Positions 1-8,205 of a stretch of DNA of 44,262 nt are shown one piece after another; within the stretch, counting starts at the first letter, position 1; each line of letters opens with the position of its first letter. Position numbers and translations under genes: made by a program. This DNA comes from Helicobacteraceae bacterium (GTDB lineage: Bacteria; Campylobacterota; Campylobacteria; Campylobacterales; Sulfurimonadaceae), in contig JALWGC010000007.1 of the NCBI GenBank assembly GCA_027038835.1, positions 1-44,262 of the forward strand, given 5' to 3'. A model generated the notes under the pieces. The model saw nothing but the letters and a program-made list of their open reading frames with translations. It did not search any database and had not been told where the DNA came from.

Positions 1-75
1 GAAGTCTTATCTTCTCTTCTCTCTTGCTTAGTTGTCAATGATCTCAAACACTCTTTGAAAACCAACTCGGTCTTC

Positions 76-120
76 CTGTTTGCGGACGGGAATTATAGGG
101 GAAAATAGCTTAAGGGGAGA
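76..120 (-). promoter_or_regulatory. Strong leftward promoter with rRNA-like discriminator
   Basis: On the minus strand a perfect TATAAT (97 down to 92) is followed by the GC-rich stretch TCCCGTCCGC, the kind of discriminator seen at stringently controlled rRNA/tRNA promoters. The next 75 bases to the window edge contain no start codon with a ribosome site. They include a TTTTCAAAGAGTG stretch and a purine-rich tail, which look like a stable-RNA leader. No clear -35 box is visible, which is usual in Campylobacterota. That the transcript is an rRNA operon lying outside the window is inference. Confidence 0.45.
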
Positions 121-218
121 TTAAATACACGATAGATGCCGAAAAATTTTCTACCGTTTGAATTGCTGAAACATATTCAACCATTTTTAAACAATCAATA
201 AGAAGAATCTTATCTTTT

Positions 219-235
219 ATACCATATAATGGTAC
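219..235 (+). promoter_or_regulatory. -10 element embedded in an inverted repeat, upstream of the HIT gene
   Basis: TATAAT at 225-230 lies inside the perfect inverted repeat TACCAT-ATA-ATGGTA (220-234). The HIT start codon is at 266 behind a ribosome site AGAGAAGGA (251-259). The position is right for the promoter of the HIT-transglycosylase pair. The dyad over the -10 could be a repressor site, but that is only a suggestion. Confidence 0.5.
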
Positions 236-265
236 TTGATACAAATAAAAAGAGAAGGATAGAGC

Positions 266-622
266 ATGTGTCTTTTTTGTAAAATAGCAAACAAAGAAAT
301 TCCTGCGAATGTTGAACTTGAAAATGAAGATTGTTTGGCATTTCACGATATAAACCCGCAAGCACCGGTGCATATATTGGTCATTCCAAAGCAGCATGTG
401 GAAAGTTTCAACGATGTTTCACCCCAAACTATGGCACAACTTACTTCTTTCATACAAGAAGTAGCCAAAAAAGTCGGTATCGATAAGACCGGATATCGAG
501 TTATAACCAATATCGGTGAAGATGGCGGACAAGAAATAAAGCACCTTCACTTTCATATATTAGGTGGAGCGAAACTCAGATGGGGGCACTTTACCGATGC
601 CGACCCTAAGGATTTCATTTGA
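266..622 (+). CDS. HIT family protein (Hint-like nucleotide hydrolase)
   Basis: The 118-residue protein has the histidine-triad signature HLHFHILGG near residues 94-102 and the N-terminal CLFCKIANKEIPA typical of bacterial Hint/HinT proteins. These cytoplasmic enzymes hydrolyse purine nucleoside phosphoramidates and adenylated amino acids; the central His of the triad carries the nucleotide intermediate. The N-terminal CxxC pair fits the zinc-site cysteines often seen in this subfamily. Length is normal for the family. ATG at 266 is preceded by AGAGAAGGA. Its stop overlaps the TTG start of the next gene, so the two are probably translationally coupled, although no functional link with the transglycosylase is known to me. 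Confidence 0.93.
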   Translation: MCLFCKIANKEIPANVELENEDCLAFHDINPQAPVHILVIPKQHVESFNDVSPQTMAQLTSFIQEVAKKVGIDKTGYRVITNIGEDGGQEIKHLHFHILGGAKLRWGHFTDADPKDFI

Positions 623-1812
623 AAGCGTATAAATCATTCATCGTTTCAGCTTTAGTTACATCCACTCTTTTTGGAAGTGGTTCGAGCAGTTATATGCAAC
701 AACAAATGGAAGCTTTCAAAAAAGAGCAGCAGGGCTTCCTCAAATACAAAAAACAGCAGATAGACTCTTTTGAAGCGTATAAAAAAGCGCAAATGGAAGC
801 TTTTAAACAATACAAAAAAGAGATCGGTGTTTTTTGGGAGAAACCAAAACTCTCCACAAAAAAAGAATGGGTAGCGTATTCTCAAGACAAAAAGACACGA
901 AGCGATGTCGATTTTGGTAAAAATACGATCACCATCGAAACGATAGCGAAAAATAAAAACGAAGCATTATCGAAACTACGTCGAACTTTAGCCAAAGTTG
1001 CTACGATAGATACAAAAAACGCTATAGAAAAAGATCCGCTTGAGCAACGTATCGCCAAAATTCCAAAACCGGCAAACGTAGTCGATGCGAAAGTGGATGC
1101 AAAACCGATACTTGCACCAGTCGTTTTCAAAAAGCCCCCAACAAGAAAAACGCTTACACAGTTCGTTTATGCCACCGTCAACGATAAAACGCTGAGCAAG
1201 CGCCCTTCGAAGAAGGTAGAAAATACGTTCGTGTACAAAGTGGTCGTCAAACTTCCAAAAGACGCGACTTATAAACGTTCGCAAATTTATATAAACGAAG
1301 TGAGAGAAAATGCTTCAAGACAAAAACTACCTGTTAGTCTCGTTTTTGCGATAATGCATACCGAAAGCTCGTTCAATCCTAAAGCGACAAGCTACATTCC
1401 GGCATATGGACTGATGCAAATCGTACCCCACACCGCAGGGGTCGATAGTTACAACTATCTATACAAAGTCAAGAAGATACCTTCAAGCAGATACCTTTAC
1501 AATTCGAAAAACAATATTCGGCTTGGAAGCGCTTATTTGCATCTACTCTATTATGGATACTTAAAACACGTAAAAAACCCGCAAAGTCGCCTTTACTGTG
1601 CCATTGCGGCATACAATACCGGGGCTGGAAACGTAGCGTGGGCATTTACACATACCTACAACACTACAAAAGCGGCACGAGTCATAAACCGACTCACACC
1701 CCGACAAGTGTATGAAAAGCTGCTTCGAGATTTAAAATACGATGAACCGAAACATTATCTAAAACGCGTATCGAAACGGATGAATATCTACCATAAAATC
1801 TATGGTATGTAA
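619..1812 (+). CDS. mltC: MltC-type membrane-associated lytic murein transglycosylase
   Basis: A signal peptide (about residues 1-22) is followed by a Lys/Gln/Phe-rich helical segment with repeated EAF-x-x-YKK units (about 25-75). Next comes a region resembling the MltC N-terminal domain (DUF3393; compare DVDFGKNTITIETIA). The C-terminal SLT domain has the catalytic Glu in HTESSFNPKA and the GLMQIVPHTAG and AAYNTGAGNVA motifs. The enzyme would cleave peptidoglycan glycan strands to 1,6-anhydro products in the periplasm. The start is TTG at 619, supported by AAGGA at 608-612 and by the overlap with the HIT stop. No lipobox Cys is seen, unlike E. coli MltC. The helical N-terminal segment recurs in the transglutaminase-like protein at 35201-36814. 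Confidence 0.9.
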   Translation: MKAYKSFIVSALVTSTLFGSGSSSYMQQQMEAFKKEQQGFLKYKKQQIDSFEAYKKAQMEAFKQYKKEIGVFWEKPKLSTKKEWVAYSQDKKTRSDVDFGKNTITIETIAKNKNEALSKLRRTLAKVATIDTKNAIEKDPLEQRIAKIPKPANVVDAKVDAKPILAPVVFKKPPTRKTLTQFVYATVNDKTLSKRPSKKVENTFVYKVVVKLPKDATYKRSQIYINEVRENASRQKLPVSLVFAIMHTESSFNPKATSYIPAYGLMQIVPHTAGVDSYNYLYKVKKIPSSRYLYNSKNNIRLGSAYLHLLYYGYLKHVKNPQSRLYCAIAAYNTGAGNVAWAFTHTYNTTKAARVINRLTPRQVYEKLLRDLKYDEPKHYLKRVSKRMNIYHKIYGM

Positions 1813-1834
1813 AAGGGGATTAAACCCCTTTTTT
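1811..1834. terminator. Bidirectional intrinsic terminator
   Basis: AAAAGGGG (1811-1818) and CCCCTTTT (1825-1832) form an 8-bp stem with loop ATTAAA, followed by further T residues. Read on the minus strand it also ends in a T tract. It lies between the convergent ends of the transglycosylase (stop at 1810-1812) and argH (stop at 1820-1822) and overlaps both stop codons. Confidence 0.85.
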
Positions 1835-3211
1835 CGTTTCTATGAATCGCTTGAAATACGCAAGTTGTTCTTGAGTCGTTTTCGTGGATGTTCCACCTTG
1901 ACTGCAACGCGCATTCATGGAATTTTCTATGGAAAGATACGGAAGAACGTCTTCGCCGATTCGGCTGTCGATCTCTTTGAGGTATTTGTAGTCGATATCG
2001 CTTAGGTCTATGCCGAGTTCTTCCGCTTTGGCGACCGCTTCACCGGTTATAAAATGCGCTTCACGAAACGGTATGCCGCATTTCTCGACCAAATAATCTG
2101 CCAAATCGGTAGCACTTAGATGCCCTTTTTTACACGCTTTTAGCATATTTTCTTCATTGACTCGCATCGTGGCGATCGTTTCTTTGAGGATTTCAAGCGA
2201 TATATATGCCGTTTCAACCGCATCGAAAACCCCTTCTTTGTCTTCTTGCGTATCTTTGTTGTATGCAAGCGGCAACCCTTTCATAACGGTTAAAAGCCCA
2301 ACGAGTGCTCCATACACCCTCCCTGTTTTTCCACGAAGCAGTTCGGGAACGTCCGGGTTTTTCTTTTGCGGCATAATCGAGCTTCCGGTACTGTACTCAT
2401 CACTAAGTTCTATAAATTTGAATTCATAACTCGACCATAAAATAAGCTCTTCAGCCAGACGGGAGATATGCATCATCATAGTGGAGATGTTAAAAAGTAT
2501 TTCAAGTGCGAAATCTCTATCGCTGACGGTATCGAGGCAGTTGATGCTAACGGAGCTAAATCCAAGCAGTTTTGCCGTTTCTTCTCTGTCGATATCATGT
2601 GGTGTACCGGCAAGTGCTGCACATCCAAGCGGAGAAACGTTGTTTCGCTCAAAAGAGCTTTCAAAACGCTCGACATCACGTTTGAACATCGCCAAATACG
2701 CCCCAAGATGGTAAGCGAAATTGATCGGCTGTGCATGCTGAAGATGGGTCATCCCCGGAAGCAAAGTCGTCGTATGTTTTTGTGCCACTTGCAAAACAGC
2801 GTCCATCAACTCGTAAATACCGTCGATAATGTTTTTGTTCGCTTTGAGTACATAGCGTCTGAAATCGGTTGCGACTTGGTCGTTTCTACTTCTTGCGGTA
2901 TGAAGTTTTTTACCCGCATCGCCTATAAGCTGGGTCAGACGTTTTTCTATCGCCATATGCAAATCTTCATCACTTATCTTCCATTCGAATTTGCCCGATT
3001 CTATCTCTTCTTTGACTTGCTTTAGACCTTTTTTGATCGACTCCAGTTCCTCTTTTGTCAAAATCCCCTGTTTTTGCAGCATCGTCGCATGGGCAATCGA
3101 GCCTTCTATATCTTCTGCATAAAGCTTTCTATCGAACATTATAGAAGCGTTGAACTCGTCAAGCAGTTTCGCCGCACCTTTACTGAATCGTCCCGACCAC
3201 ATTTTGTCCAT
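1820..3211 (-). CDS. argH: Argininosuccinate lyase
   Basis: The 463-residue protein matches ArgH from end to end: [20 protein letters not shown] at the N-terminus, [17 protein letters not shown], and the fumarase/aspartase superfamily signature [12 protein letters not shown]. It splits argininosuccinate into arginine and fumarate, the last step of arginine synthesis, as a cytoplasmic homotetramer. It is a single-gene unit, divergent from acpS (68 bp between the start codons). It ends at a terminator shared with the convergent transglycosylase gene. No arg operator is recognised in the short upstream gap. Confidence 0.98.
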   Translation of the reverse strand: MDKMWSGRFSKGAAKLLDEFNASIMFDRKLYAEDIEGSIAHATMLQKQGILTKEELESIKKGLKQVKEEIESGKFEWKISDEDLHMAIEKRLTQLIGDAGKKLHTARSRNDQVATDFRRYVLKANKNIIDGIYELMDAVLQVAQKHTTTLLPGMTHLQHAQPINFAYHLGAYLAMFKRDVERFESSFERNNVSPLGCAALAGTPHDIDREETAKLLGFSSVSINCLDTVSDRDFALEILFNISTMMMHISRLAEELILWSSYEFKFIELSDEYSTGSSIMPQKKNPDVPELLRGKTGRVYGALVGLLTVMKGLPLAYNKDTQEDKEGVFDAVETAYISLEILKETIATMRVNEENMLKACKKGHLSATDLADYLVEKCGIPFREAHFITGEAVAKAEELGIDLSDIDYKYLKEIDSRIGEDVLPYLSIENSMNARCSQGGTSTKTTQEQLAYFKRFIETKKGV

Positions 3212-3266
3212 AATCTATCTCCGCATTTAAATTGCGTAATTTTAGCGAAACTTTTTTATAAAACTG

Positions 3267-3272
3267 TATAAT
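3267..3272 (+). promoter_or_regulatory. -10 box placing the acpS start at or near +1
   Basis: TATAAT at 3267-3272 is only seven bases upstream of the acpS ATG at 3280. No Shine-Dalgarno sequence lies between (ATTCCCCTT). Transcription from this box would start at about 3279-3280, giving a leaderless mRNA. A second AT-rich hexamer around 3257-3262 is an alternative. Confidence 0.5.
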
Positions 3273-3279
3273 TCCCCTT

Positions 3280-3654
3280 ATGATTGGCATAGATATAATA
3301 AAAATAGAAAGAATCGAACATATGATGAAACGGTTCGAGCAAAAAGCGCTTGTCAGATTTCTTTGCGAAGAAGAGATAGCACTTGTTAGAACCCCTTCTA
3401 GCGCCGCAGGTTTTTGGGCTATCAAAGAAGCACTCGCAAAAGCACTTGGTTGTGGTATAGGCAGCGAGCTGTCGTTTCACGATATAAAAATCTACAAAGA
3501 TGAAAAAGGTGCACCCCATGTAGCACTCAGACACGACGTCATAGAAAAATTTCAAATCAGAGAACTTGCCGCTTCGATCACCCATGACGGCGGTTTCGCC
3601 ATCGGCGTAGTCGTCGTTCAAACACGAAAAGAACTTCCCGTAAAAGGATTTTGA
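3280..3654 (+). CDS. acpS: Holo-[acyl-carrier-protein] synthase
   Basis: This 124-residue protein begins MIGIDIIKIERIE, the AcpS family start that carries the Mg-binding Asp. It also has FWAIKEALAKALGCGI, with the Glu and Lys of the (W/F)xxKEA(x)xK motif. AcpS moves 4'-phosphopantetheine from CoA to a serine of acyl carrier protein, activating fatty-acid synthesis. The length is normal for the family. The stop overlaps the next start (TGATG), so acpS, xseA and the FmdE-like gene form an operon. The gene may be expressed from a leaderless transcript. Confidence 0.96.
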   Translation: MIGIDIIKIERIEHMMKRFEQKALVRFLCEEEIALVRTPSSAAGFWAIKEALAKALGCGIGSELSFHDIKIYKDEKGAPHVALRHDVIEKFQIRELAASITHDGGFAIGVVVVQTRKELPVKGF

Positions 3655-4907
3655 TGCAACAAGCCATAAGTGTCACGACCCTGACAAACCAGATAAAATC
3701 GCTCCTTGAGACAAGCTTCAGCCGTGTTTTGGTCGAGGGGGAACTCTCGCGCATCACCTACCATAACTCGGGGCATATCTACTTTACTCTCAAAGACCAA
3801 GGTGCGACCATTAGGGCGGTGATGTTTCGCGGCAACGCAAGCAGACTGCGTTTTCGACTCGAAGAGGGGCAAAAAGTGATCATCGATGCCGCAATCACCC
3901 TCTATACGCCCCGAGGGGAGTATCAGCTCAACTGTTTTAGCATCGAGCCTTCGGGCAAAGGGGCTTTGGCTTTTGCGTTCGAGCAGCTGAAAAACAAACT
4001 CGCTTCACTTGGATATTTCGACCCTTCACGGAAAAAACCGCTACCTCGATTTCCAAAAAAGGTCGCTCTTATCACCTCCGCTACCGGCGCGGCACTCCAA
4101 GATATGCTTCGTGTGGCTGCATCGCGCTATCCGCTAGTAGAATTCGACATTTACGACGTACTCGTTCAAGGTGAAAACGCCGCATCCTCCATAGCTGCCG
4201 CCATCGAAACGGCAGATACGAAAAACTACGACGCTATCGTCATTGGCAGAGGTGGCGGAAGCATAGAGGATTTATGGGCGTTCAACGAAGAAACACTCGC
4301 AACTGCCATCTTCAACGCATCTACCCCCATCGTCTCCGCCGTCGGACATGAAATTGACACCGTCATCAGCGATTTTGTCGCCGATGTACGAGCAGCGACT
4401 CCAAGTAACGCTATGGAAATCCTCCTACCTGACAAAACGGAACTGTTACTCTACATCGATTCGCTGATGGAGCAATTTTCCAACAGACTCCATCAAATAT
4501 TTTTGAACCAAAAACGAACGCTTATACACCTCTACGAGGCTTTCGAGCGCCATTCGATAGAAAAAAGACTGCAGCAACAACTTCAAAATATCGCCTCTCT
4601 CAAAGAGCATTTCGATCGAAGCGTTACCCTTAACTTGCAACACTTCGAAACACAGATTGAGGATATCTCCAAACGTTACCCACAAGCCATACAAGCGCTT
4701 TTAAGCTCGAAAGCTTCACAAATCACCTCGCTTCAAAACGCTTTTGAAGCCTCCAATCCGAAGAAAAAATCGAAAAAAGGGTTCGCACAAATCATCAAGG
4801 ATGGGAAAATAGTCGATTTGGAAGATATTGCGGTAGGAGAGTTCTTCGAAGCGCAAACTTCCGATATAATACTCAAAGCAAAAACAATTCAAAAGGAAAA
4901 AATATGA
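3654..4907 (+). CDS. xseA: Exodeoxyribonuclease VII large subunit
   Basis: The protein of about 417 residues has an N-terminal OB-fold (VLVEGELSRITYHNSGHIYFTLKD), the catalytic region (ALITSATGAALQDML, IGRGGGSIEDLWAFNEE, SAVGHEIDTVISDFVAD) and a long helical C-terminal half. With the XseB small subunit it degrades single-stranded DNA from either end in mismatch repair and damage processing. xseB is not in the window. ATG at 3654 is preferred over the in-frame TTG immediately before it because it forms the TGATG overlap with acpS. The stop overlaps the next gene as ATGA (4904-4907). Confidence 0.96.
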   Translation: MQQAISVTTLTNQIKSLLETSFSRVLVEGELSRITYHNSGHIYFTLKDQGATIRAVMFRGNASRLRFRLEEGQKVIIDAAITLYTPRGEYQLNCFSIEPSGKGALAFAFEQLKNKLASLGYFDPSRKKPLPRFPKKVALITSATGAALQDMLRVAASRYPLVEFDIYDVLVQGENAASSIAAAIETADTKNYDAIVIGRGGGSIEDLWAFNEETLATAIFNASTPIVSAVGHEIDTVISDFVADVRAATPSNAMEILLPDKTELLLYIDSLMEQFSNRLHQIFLNQKRTLIHLYEAFERHSIEKRLQQQLQNIASLKEHFDRSVTLNLQHFETQIEDISKRYPQAIQALLSSKASQITSLQNAFEASNPKKKSKKGFAQIIKDGKIVDLEDIAVGEFFEAQTSDIILKAKTIQKEKI

Positions 4908-5506
4908 GCTATCCACAATTTTACAACACAATCGAGCCTATAAAACTCCAAGACCCTTTAGCGGATGTGCTTGGAGCGTTCGATGGAGGGCTTTACGACA
5001 TCACCTACACCGAAGTGGTCAAAGGTGCCGGACACAGCTGTCCGACTGTCGCAGGTGCGTACTTGATGGCGCGATACGCACTGAAAATCCTCTACCCCAC
5101 CGCACCTGCTATTAGAGGGGATGTGGAAGTGAGCTTCGAAGAAGAACTCGAAGATGGCGTTGCAGGGGTTATAGGCAATGTCATCTCCTACATCACCGGT
5201 GCGACCGACAAAAGCGGATTCAAAGGGCTTGGCGGAAAATTCGCCAGACACTCCTTGATGCGCTATGGAGCGCAAATCGATGGTGCGAACGCTCGTTTTA
5301 GAGCGCTTTCAAGCGGTAAAACGGTCGATGTTTTCTACAACCCCTCTTCCATCCCCGCTTCACCTCAGATGCAACCATTACTCCAGCGTATCATGCAAGG
5401 GGTCGCAAACGAGGAGGAGAAAAAACTTTTCGGTCAACTTTGGCAAGAAAGGGTGGAAAACATTTTCAAAAACGCAGATAAGGTGATAACGCTCAAAGAG
5501 TTCTAA
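4904..5506 (+). CDS. FmdE-like domain protein of unknown function
   Basis: This 200-residue protein carries GHSCPTVAGAYLMARYAL (about residues 43-60), resembling the GHxCPG signature of FmdE (formylmethanofuran dehydrogenase subunit E) family proteins, where the Cys binds metal. I see no zinc-ribbon tail, so it is a stand-alone FmdE-like domain with a helical C-terminus. No signal peptide is visible. It overlaps xseA by four bases and ends at the hairpin shared with sppA. Substrate and pathway are unknown; a metal- or cofactor-binding cytoplasmic enzyme is the most that can be said. Confidence 0.75.
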   Translation: MSYPQFYNTIEPIKLQDPLADVLGAFDGGLYDITYTEVVKGAGHSCPTVAGAYLMARYALKILYPTAPAIRGDVEVSFEEELEDGVAGVIGNVISYITGATDKSGFKGLGGKFARHSLMRYGAQIDGANARFRALSSGKTVDVFYNPSSIPASPQMQPLLQRIMQGVANEEEKKLFGQLWQERVENIFKNADKVITLKEF

Positions 5507-5515
5507 AACTCTTTT
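5495..5515. terminator. Hairpin between convergent genes
   Basis: AAAGAGTT (5495-5502), loop CTAA and AACTCTTT (5507-5514) make a perfect 8-bp stem over the stop of the FmdE-like gene, with T residues on both sides. It could end transcription in both directions between that gene and sppA, although the T tracts are short. Confidence 0.55.
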
Positions 5516-6428
5516 ACTTGAGCGTCCATGTAGGAAAGTAGGTATAAAGCGTAATCGCAGTCTGGGCGGCAAGTTTTTCAAAAAGCCGCTCGAACTTGTC
5601 TTTTTCGCTCCATACCGGTTGTTTCACTCCACTTAACGCGACAAGCCTTTTTTTGGCATCCTCTTTTACGCCGACCTCATCGACAAGCCCTACGTTTTTT
5701 GCTTGTCTTGCGGTAAAGATATGCGCATTCGCCCATTCGTCACGTTTTTTGATATCGAGTTTTCTCGCCGATGCGACATCTTGCGTGAACATATCGTAGG
5801 TATCGTATATCACTTTTTCGAGTTCGGCTCGCTCGAAAGGTTTCCAAGGTCTATCGGGTGTGCCGATTCGTTTGTATTTTCCCGCTTGTACCGTCTGGGT
5901 TTTCACCCCGATTTTCCCCATAAGACCGCTTACATCCGCACCTTCCATAATAACACCGATACTGCCGACCATACTTCCCGGATTCGCCACTATCTCGTTC
6001 GCCCAAATCGAAGCGTAGTAACTTCCGCTTGCCAAGATTCCGCTTGCATACACCACTACCGGTTTGTGTTTTTTCAGCTCCTTGATGGCATAAGCGACTT
6101 CCACCGATGGAGCAACAGCACCACCGGGGGAATTGACAACGAACAAAACCCCTTTTATCTTCGAGTCTTCTTTGGCTCTTTGTATATCTTCCAACACTTT
6201 ACTAACATCCAAAATTGGACCGCTCAGTTCGATTTCACTCAAGTTGTAAGGCTTGACCGCTTCTTTCGATTCGGGTGCGAAGAGCAAAAACAAAAGAAGC
6301 AAAAAAAGCATCCCTTTGAAATGTTCGCTAAAAAACTTCAGCATCACCCCAACAGGTGAAAAAAGTTTTTTCAACTTTGCGGTTATCCCTTTTGTCTCTT
6401 GTGCTTTATTTTCCCCTCGTATCTGCAT
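5514..6428 (-). CDS. sppA: Signal peptide peptidase SppA (S49 serine protease)
   Basis: This protein of about 304 residues is the short, single-domain S49 form. A membrane anchor (FKGMLFLLLLFLLFA, about residues 38-52) precedes the protease domain. VNSPGGAVAPS, the nucleophile Ser in ILASGSYYAS and the general-base Lys region QAGKYKRIGTPDRP are all present. It digests cleaved signal peptides at the inner membrane. ATG at 6428 is chosen over an in-frame GTG at 6431 because it forms the TGATG overlap with the upstream deaminase gene, with GGGGAGAG as ribosome site. As I recall it, C. jejuni has the same pairing (Cj0067/Cj0068). Confidence 0.95.
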   Translation of the reverse strand: MQIRGENKAQETKGITAKLKKLFSPVGVMLKFFSEHFKGMLFLLLLFLLFAPESKEAVKPYNLSEIELSGPILDVSKVLEDIQRAKEDSKIKGVLFVVNSPGGAVAPSVEVAYAIKELKKHKPVVVYASGILASGSYYASIWANEIVANPGSMVGSIGVIMEGADVSGLMGKIGVKTQTVQAGKYKRIGTPDRPWKPFERAELEKVIYDTYDMFTQDVASARKLDIKKRDEWANAHIFTARQAKNVGLVDEVGVKEDAKKRLVALSGVKQPVWSEKDKFERLFEKLAAQTAITLYTYFPTWTLK

Positions 6429-7642
6429 CACACTCTCTCCCCCATTATAAATCTATCTATTATTTCATATCTGTGCAATATCATGTGCAACTCCAACTCA
6501 GGTGTCGGCTCCCCCTCAAGTTGTAGGACTATCATATCGGCGTCTTTGCCCTTGGTTATCTCCCCTTTTGGAAGAGAAAGCGCATTCGCACCGTTTACCG
6601 TCGCGGCGGCTATGAGTTTTTTCGCAAGCTCCAAAAGAGGCAAATCGGTGTGCATAAAGAGTGCGGCTTTCATCTCTTCCCACAAATCGAGATTGTAATT
6701 CGAACTTAAACCGTCCGTCGCCAAGCACCACTTCACCCCTATTTTCTCTATTTTTTCAAGCTCCAACGCGCCGTTTCCAAGAAGCCTGTTGGAGATGGGG
6801 CAGTGAGCGATGGTATGAGCGTTTCGTTTCATCGTTTCATACTCTTCATCACTTGCTTTGATAGCATGAGCAAAAAGAGTAGAAACTCCATCGAAACTTT
6901 CCAAAAACTCTTTGGCCGAACTTACCGGTTTTTGCTGTTGCAAAAATTTGTCGAAGAACTCTTTGAACTCCCCTTTTGCGTTATCGAGCCATTGGCGTTC
7001 TGCGAGACTTTCCATAAAATGAGCCGTAAGCGGCAATCTCTCTTTGCGAACGACCTCCAGCGCTTTTTGCACCAAAACCGGATGCACCGAATAGGGAGAA
7101 TGGATAGCGACTCCGGGGAAAAACCCTTTGCGTTTTTGCTCTTTGGAGCGCTCGAGCCGTTGCAGAAAATCGCCAAAAAGCACATCGGCAGCGGCAGCCT
7201 GAGAGCCTATAAGCTCGTTGAAGAACACGACGTTTTGCTTTGCGTTGAAACACGCTTCGAAATCAAGCCCATGAGAACTTATAGCCCCAAACGTCGTGAT
7301 GCCGTTTGCCAGCATCGCATCGATCGCTTTGGTCATACACACCAAGTCGCACCCTTGCATCAGCTCCTCACGGTTTTCGATGACGCTATAAAGCCAGTTG
7401 ATGAAATCTCCGTAGGAAAGCTCGGTTTTGTTGCCACTGAACTCCACATGAACGTGCGCGTTGATAAGCCCCGGAAACAAAAGGGAATATTTTGGATATT
7501 CGATCGTTTCCACATCTTTGTTATCTCGCAGGACTTTGCTTTTTGGAGCGACTTGGAGTATCGTTTCATCGACCAAAACGGCATGGTTTTTCAAAACACC
7601 TTCGGGTGTGTAAATATAATCGGCTATAAGTATTTTTTTCAT
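6428..7642 (-). CDS. Aminofutalosine deaminase family amidohydrolase
   Basis: This 404-residue TIM-barrel amidohydrolase has metal ligands HVH (in LINAHVHVEFSG), the His region LFAHAIKA, and the Asp of ATDGLSSNYNLDLW. It belongs to the chlorohydrolase/aminofutalosine deaminase branch found in Helicobacter and Campylobacter (HP0267 type; the activity is sometimes called MqnX), which converts 6-amino-6-deoxyfutalosine to futalosine in menaquinone synthesis. The assignment rests on family resemblance and synteny, and a different purine-deaminase substrate cannot be excluded. It is followed by sppA with overlapping stop and start. The leader is very short (TATAAT ends 13 bases before the ATG). 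Confidence 0.85.
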   Translation of the reverse strand: MKKILIADYIYTPEGVLKNHAVLVDETILQVAPKSKVLRDNKDVETIEYPKYSLLFPGLINAHVHVEFSGNKTELSYGDFINWLYSVIENREELMQGCDLVCMTKAIDAMLANGITTFGAISSHGLDFEACFNAKQNVVFFNELIGSQAAAADVLFGDFLQRLERSKEQKRKGFFPGVAIHSPYSVHPVLVQKALEVVRKERLPLTAHFMESLAERQWLDNAKGEFKEFFDKFLQQQKPVSSAKEFLESFDGVSTLFAHAIKASDEEYETMKRNAHTIAHCPISNRLLGNGALELEKIEKIGVKWCLATDGLSSNYNLDLWEEMKAALFMHTDLPLLELAKKLIAAATVNGANALSLPKGEITKGKDADMIVLQLEGEPTPELELHMILHRYEIIDRFIMGERV

Positions 7643-7655
7643 GGTTTAATCCAAA

Positions 7656-7661
7656 ATTATA
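7656..7661 (-). promoter_or_regulatory. -10 box for the deaminase-sppA pair
   Basis: Minus-strand TATAAT (7661-7656) lies 13 bases before the ATG at 7642. Transcription would begin about seven bases before the start codon. Only a weak GGA is available as a ribosome site. Confidence 0.5.
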
Positions 7662-7672
7662 GTTTAATCGGG

Positions 7673-7678
7673 TAGAAT
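7673..7678 (+). promoter_or_regulatory. -10 box for the aroQ-folK-flhF operon
   Basis: TAGAAT (7673-7678) in the 69-bp divergent gap is the best plus-strand -10 candidate. It is followed by a leader of about 27 bases with ribosome site AAAGG (7701-7705) before the aroQ ATG at 7712. No sigma-54 or sigma-28 signature was recognised here, so the flagellar regulatory genes downstream probably rely on a housekeeping promoter. Confidence 0.4.
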
Positions 7679-7711
7679 AATAGCCAAATAATACAAACTA
7701 AAAGGTAAAAG

Positions 7712-8194
7712 ATGAAAATAGTAGTTATCCAAGGTCCAAACCTCAATATGCTCGGTGTGAGAGAGCAAAACATCTACGGTCCGATGAAGCTTGAACAGAT
7801 TCATGCACAAATGAAAGATTTCGCGCAGCAAAACGGCGTGGAGATAGAGTTCTTCCAAAGCAACCTCGAAGGGGAGATTGTCGATCGCATCCAAGAATGT
7901 TACGGCGATGCAGACGGTATCATCATCAATCCCGCAGCCTACAGCCACACATCCATCGCCATTCGCGACGCACTTGCCGCTGTAAGCCTTCCGGCTATCG
8001 AAGTGCACATCTCCAACGTTTACAAAAGGGAAGATTTCAGACAAAAAGATATCGTCGCTCCGGCTTGCGCTTCGACCATCGTCGGTTTCGGTCCTTTTGG
8101 ATACCACCTCGCGATGATCGGTATGTTGCAGATTCTCAACGAAATCAAAGCGATGAAAGAGATGCAACAATCTCAAGCGCAACCGCAACAGTAA
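7712..8194 (+). CDS. aroQ: Type II 3-dehydroquinate dehydratase
   Basis: The 160-residue protein has the family signature [16 protein letters not shown], which contains the catalytic Tyr. It also has [16 protein letters not shown] and [14 protein letters not shown], with the catalytic His and the flexible-loop Arg residues. It dehydrates 3-dehydroquinate to 3-dehydroshikimate, step three of the shikimate pathway, as a dodecamer. A Gln-rich tail extends slightly beyond the usual end. It is the first gene of the long plus-strand run into folK and the flagellar genes, as in C. jejuni Cj0066c-Cj0065c. Confidence 0.97.
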   Translation: MKIVVIQGPNLNMLGVREQNIYGPMKLEQIHAQMKDFAQQNGVEIEFFQSNLEGEIVDRIQECYGDADGIIINPAAYSHTSIAIRDALAAVSLPAIEVHISNVYKREDFRQKDIVAPACASTIVGFGPFGYHLAMIGMLQILNEIKAMKEMQQSQAQPQQ

Positions 8195-8205
8195 GGCGAC
8201 AAGCG

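Noticed and set aside
5703-6359. Open frames of over 200 codons opposite sppA and the deaminase
   Set aside because: Composition rich in His/Phe/Arg, no motifs, and they are antisense to well-defined enzymes.
7897-8205. Long 5' extension of the folK reading frame inside aroQ
   Set aside because: It is Arg/His-rich out-of-frame translation of aroQ with no ribosome site; GTG at 8206 gives the expected FolK N-terminus.
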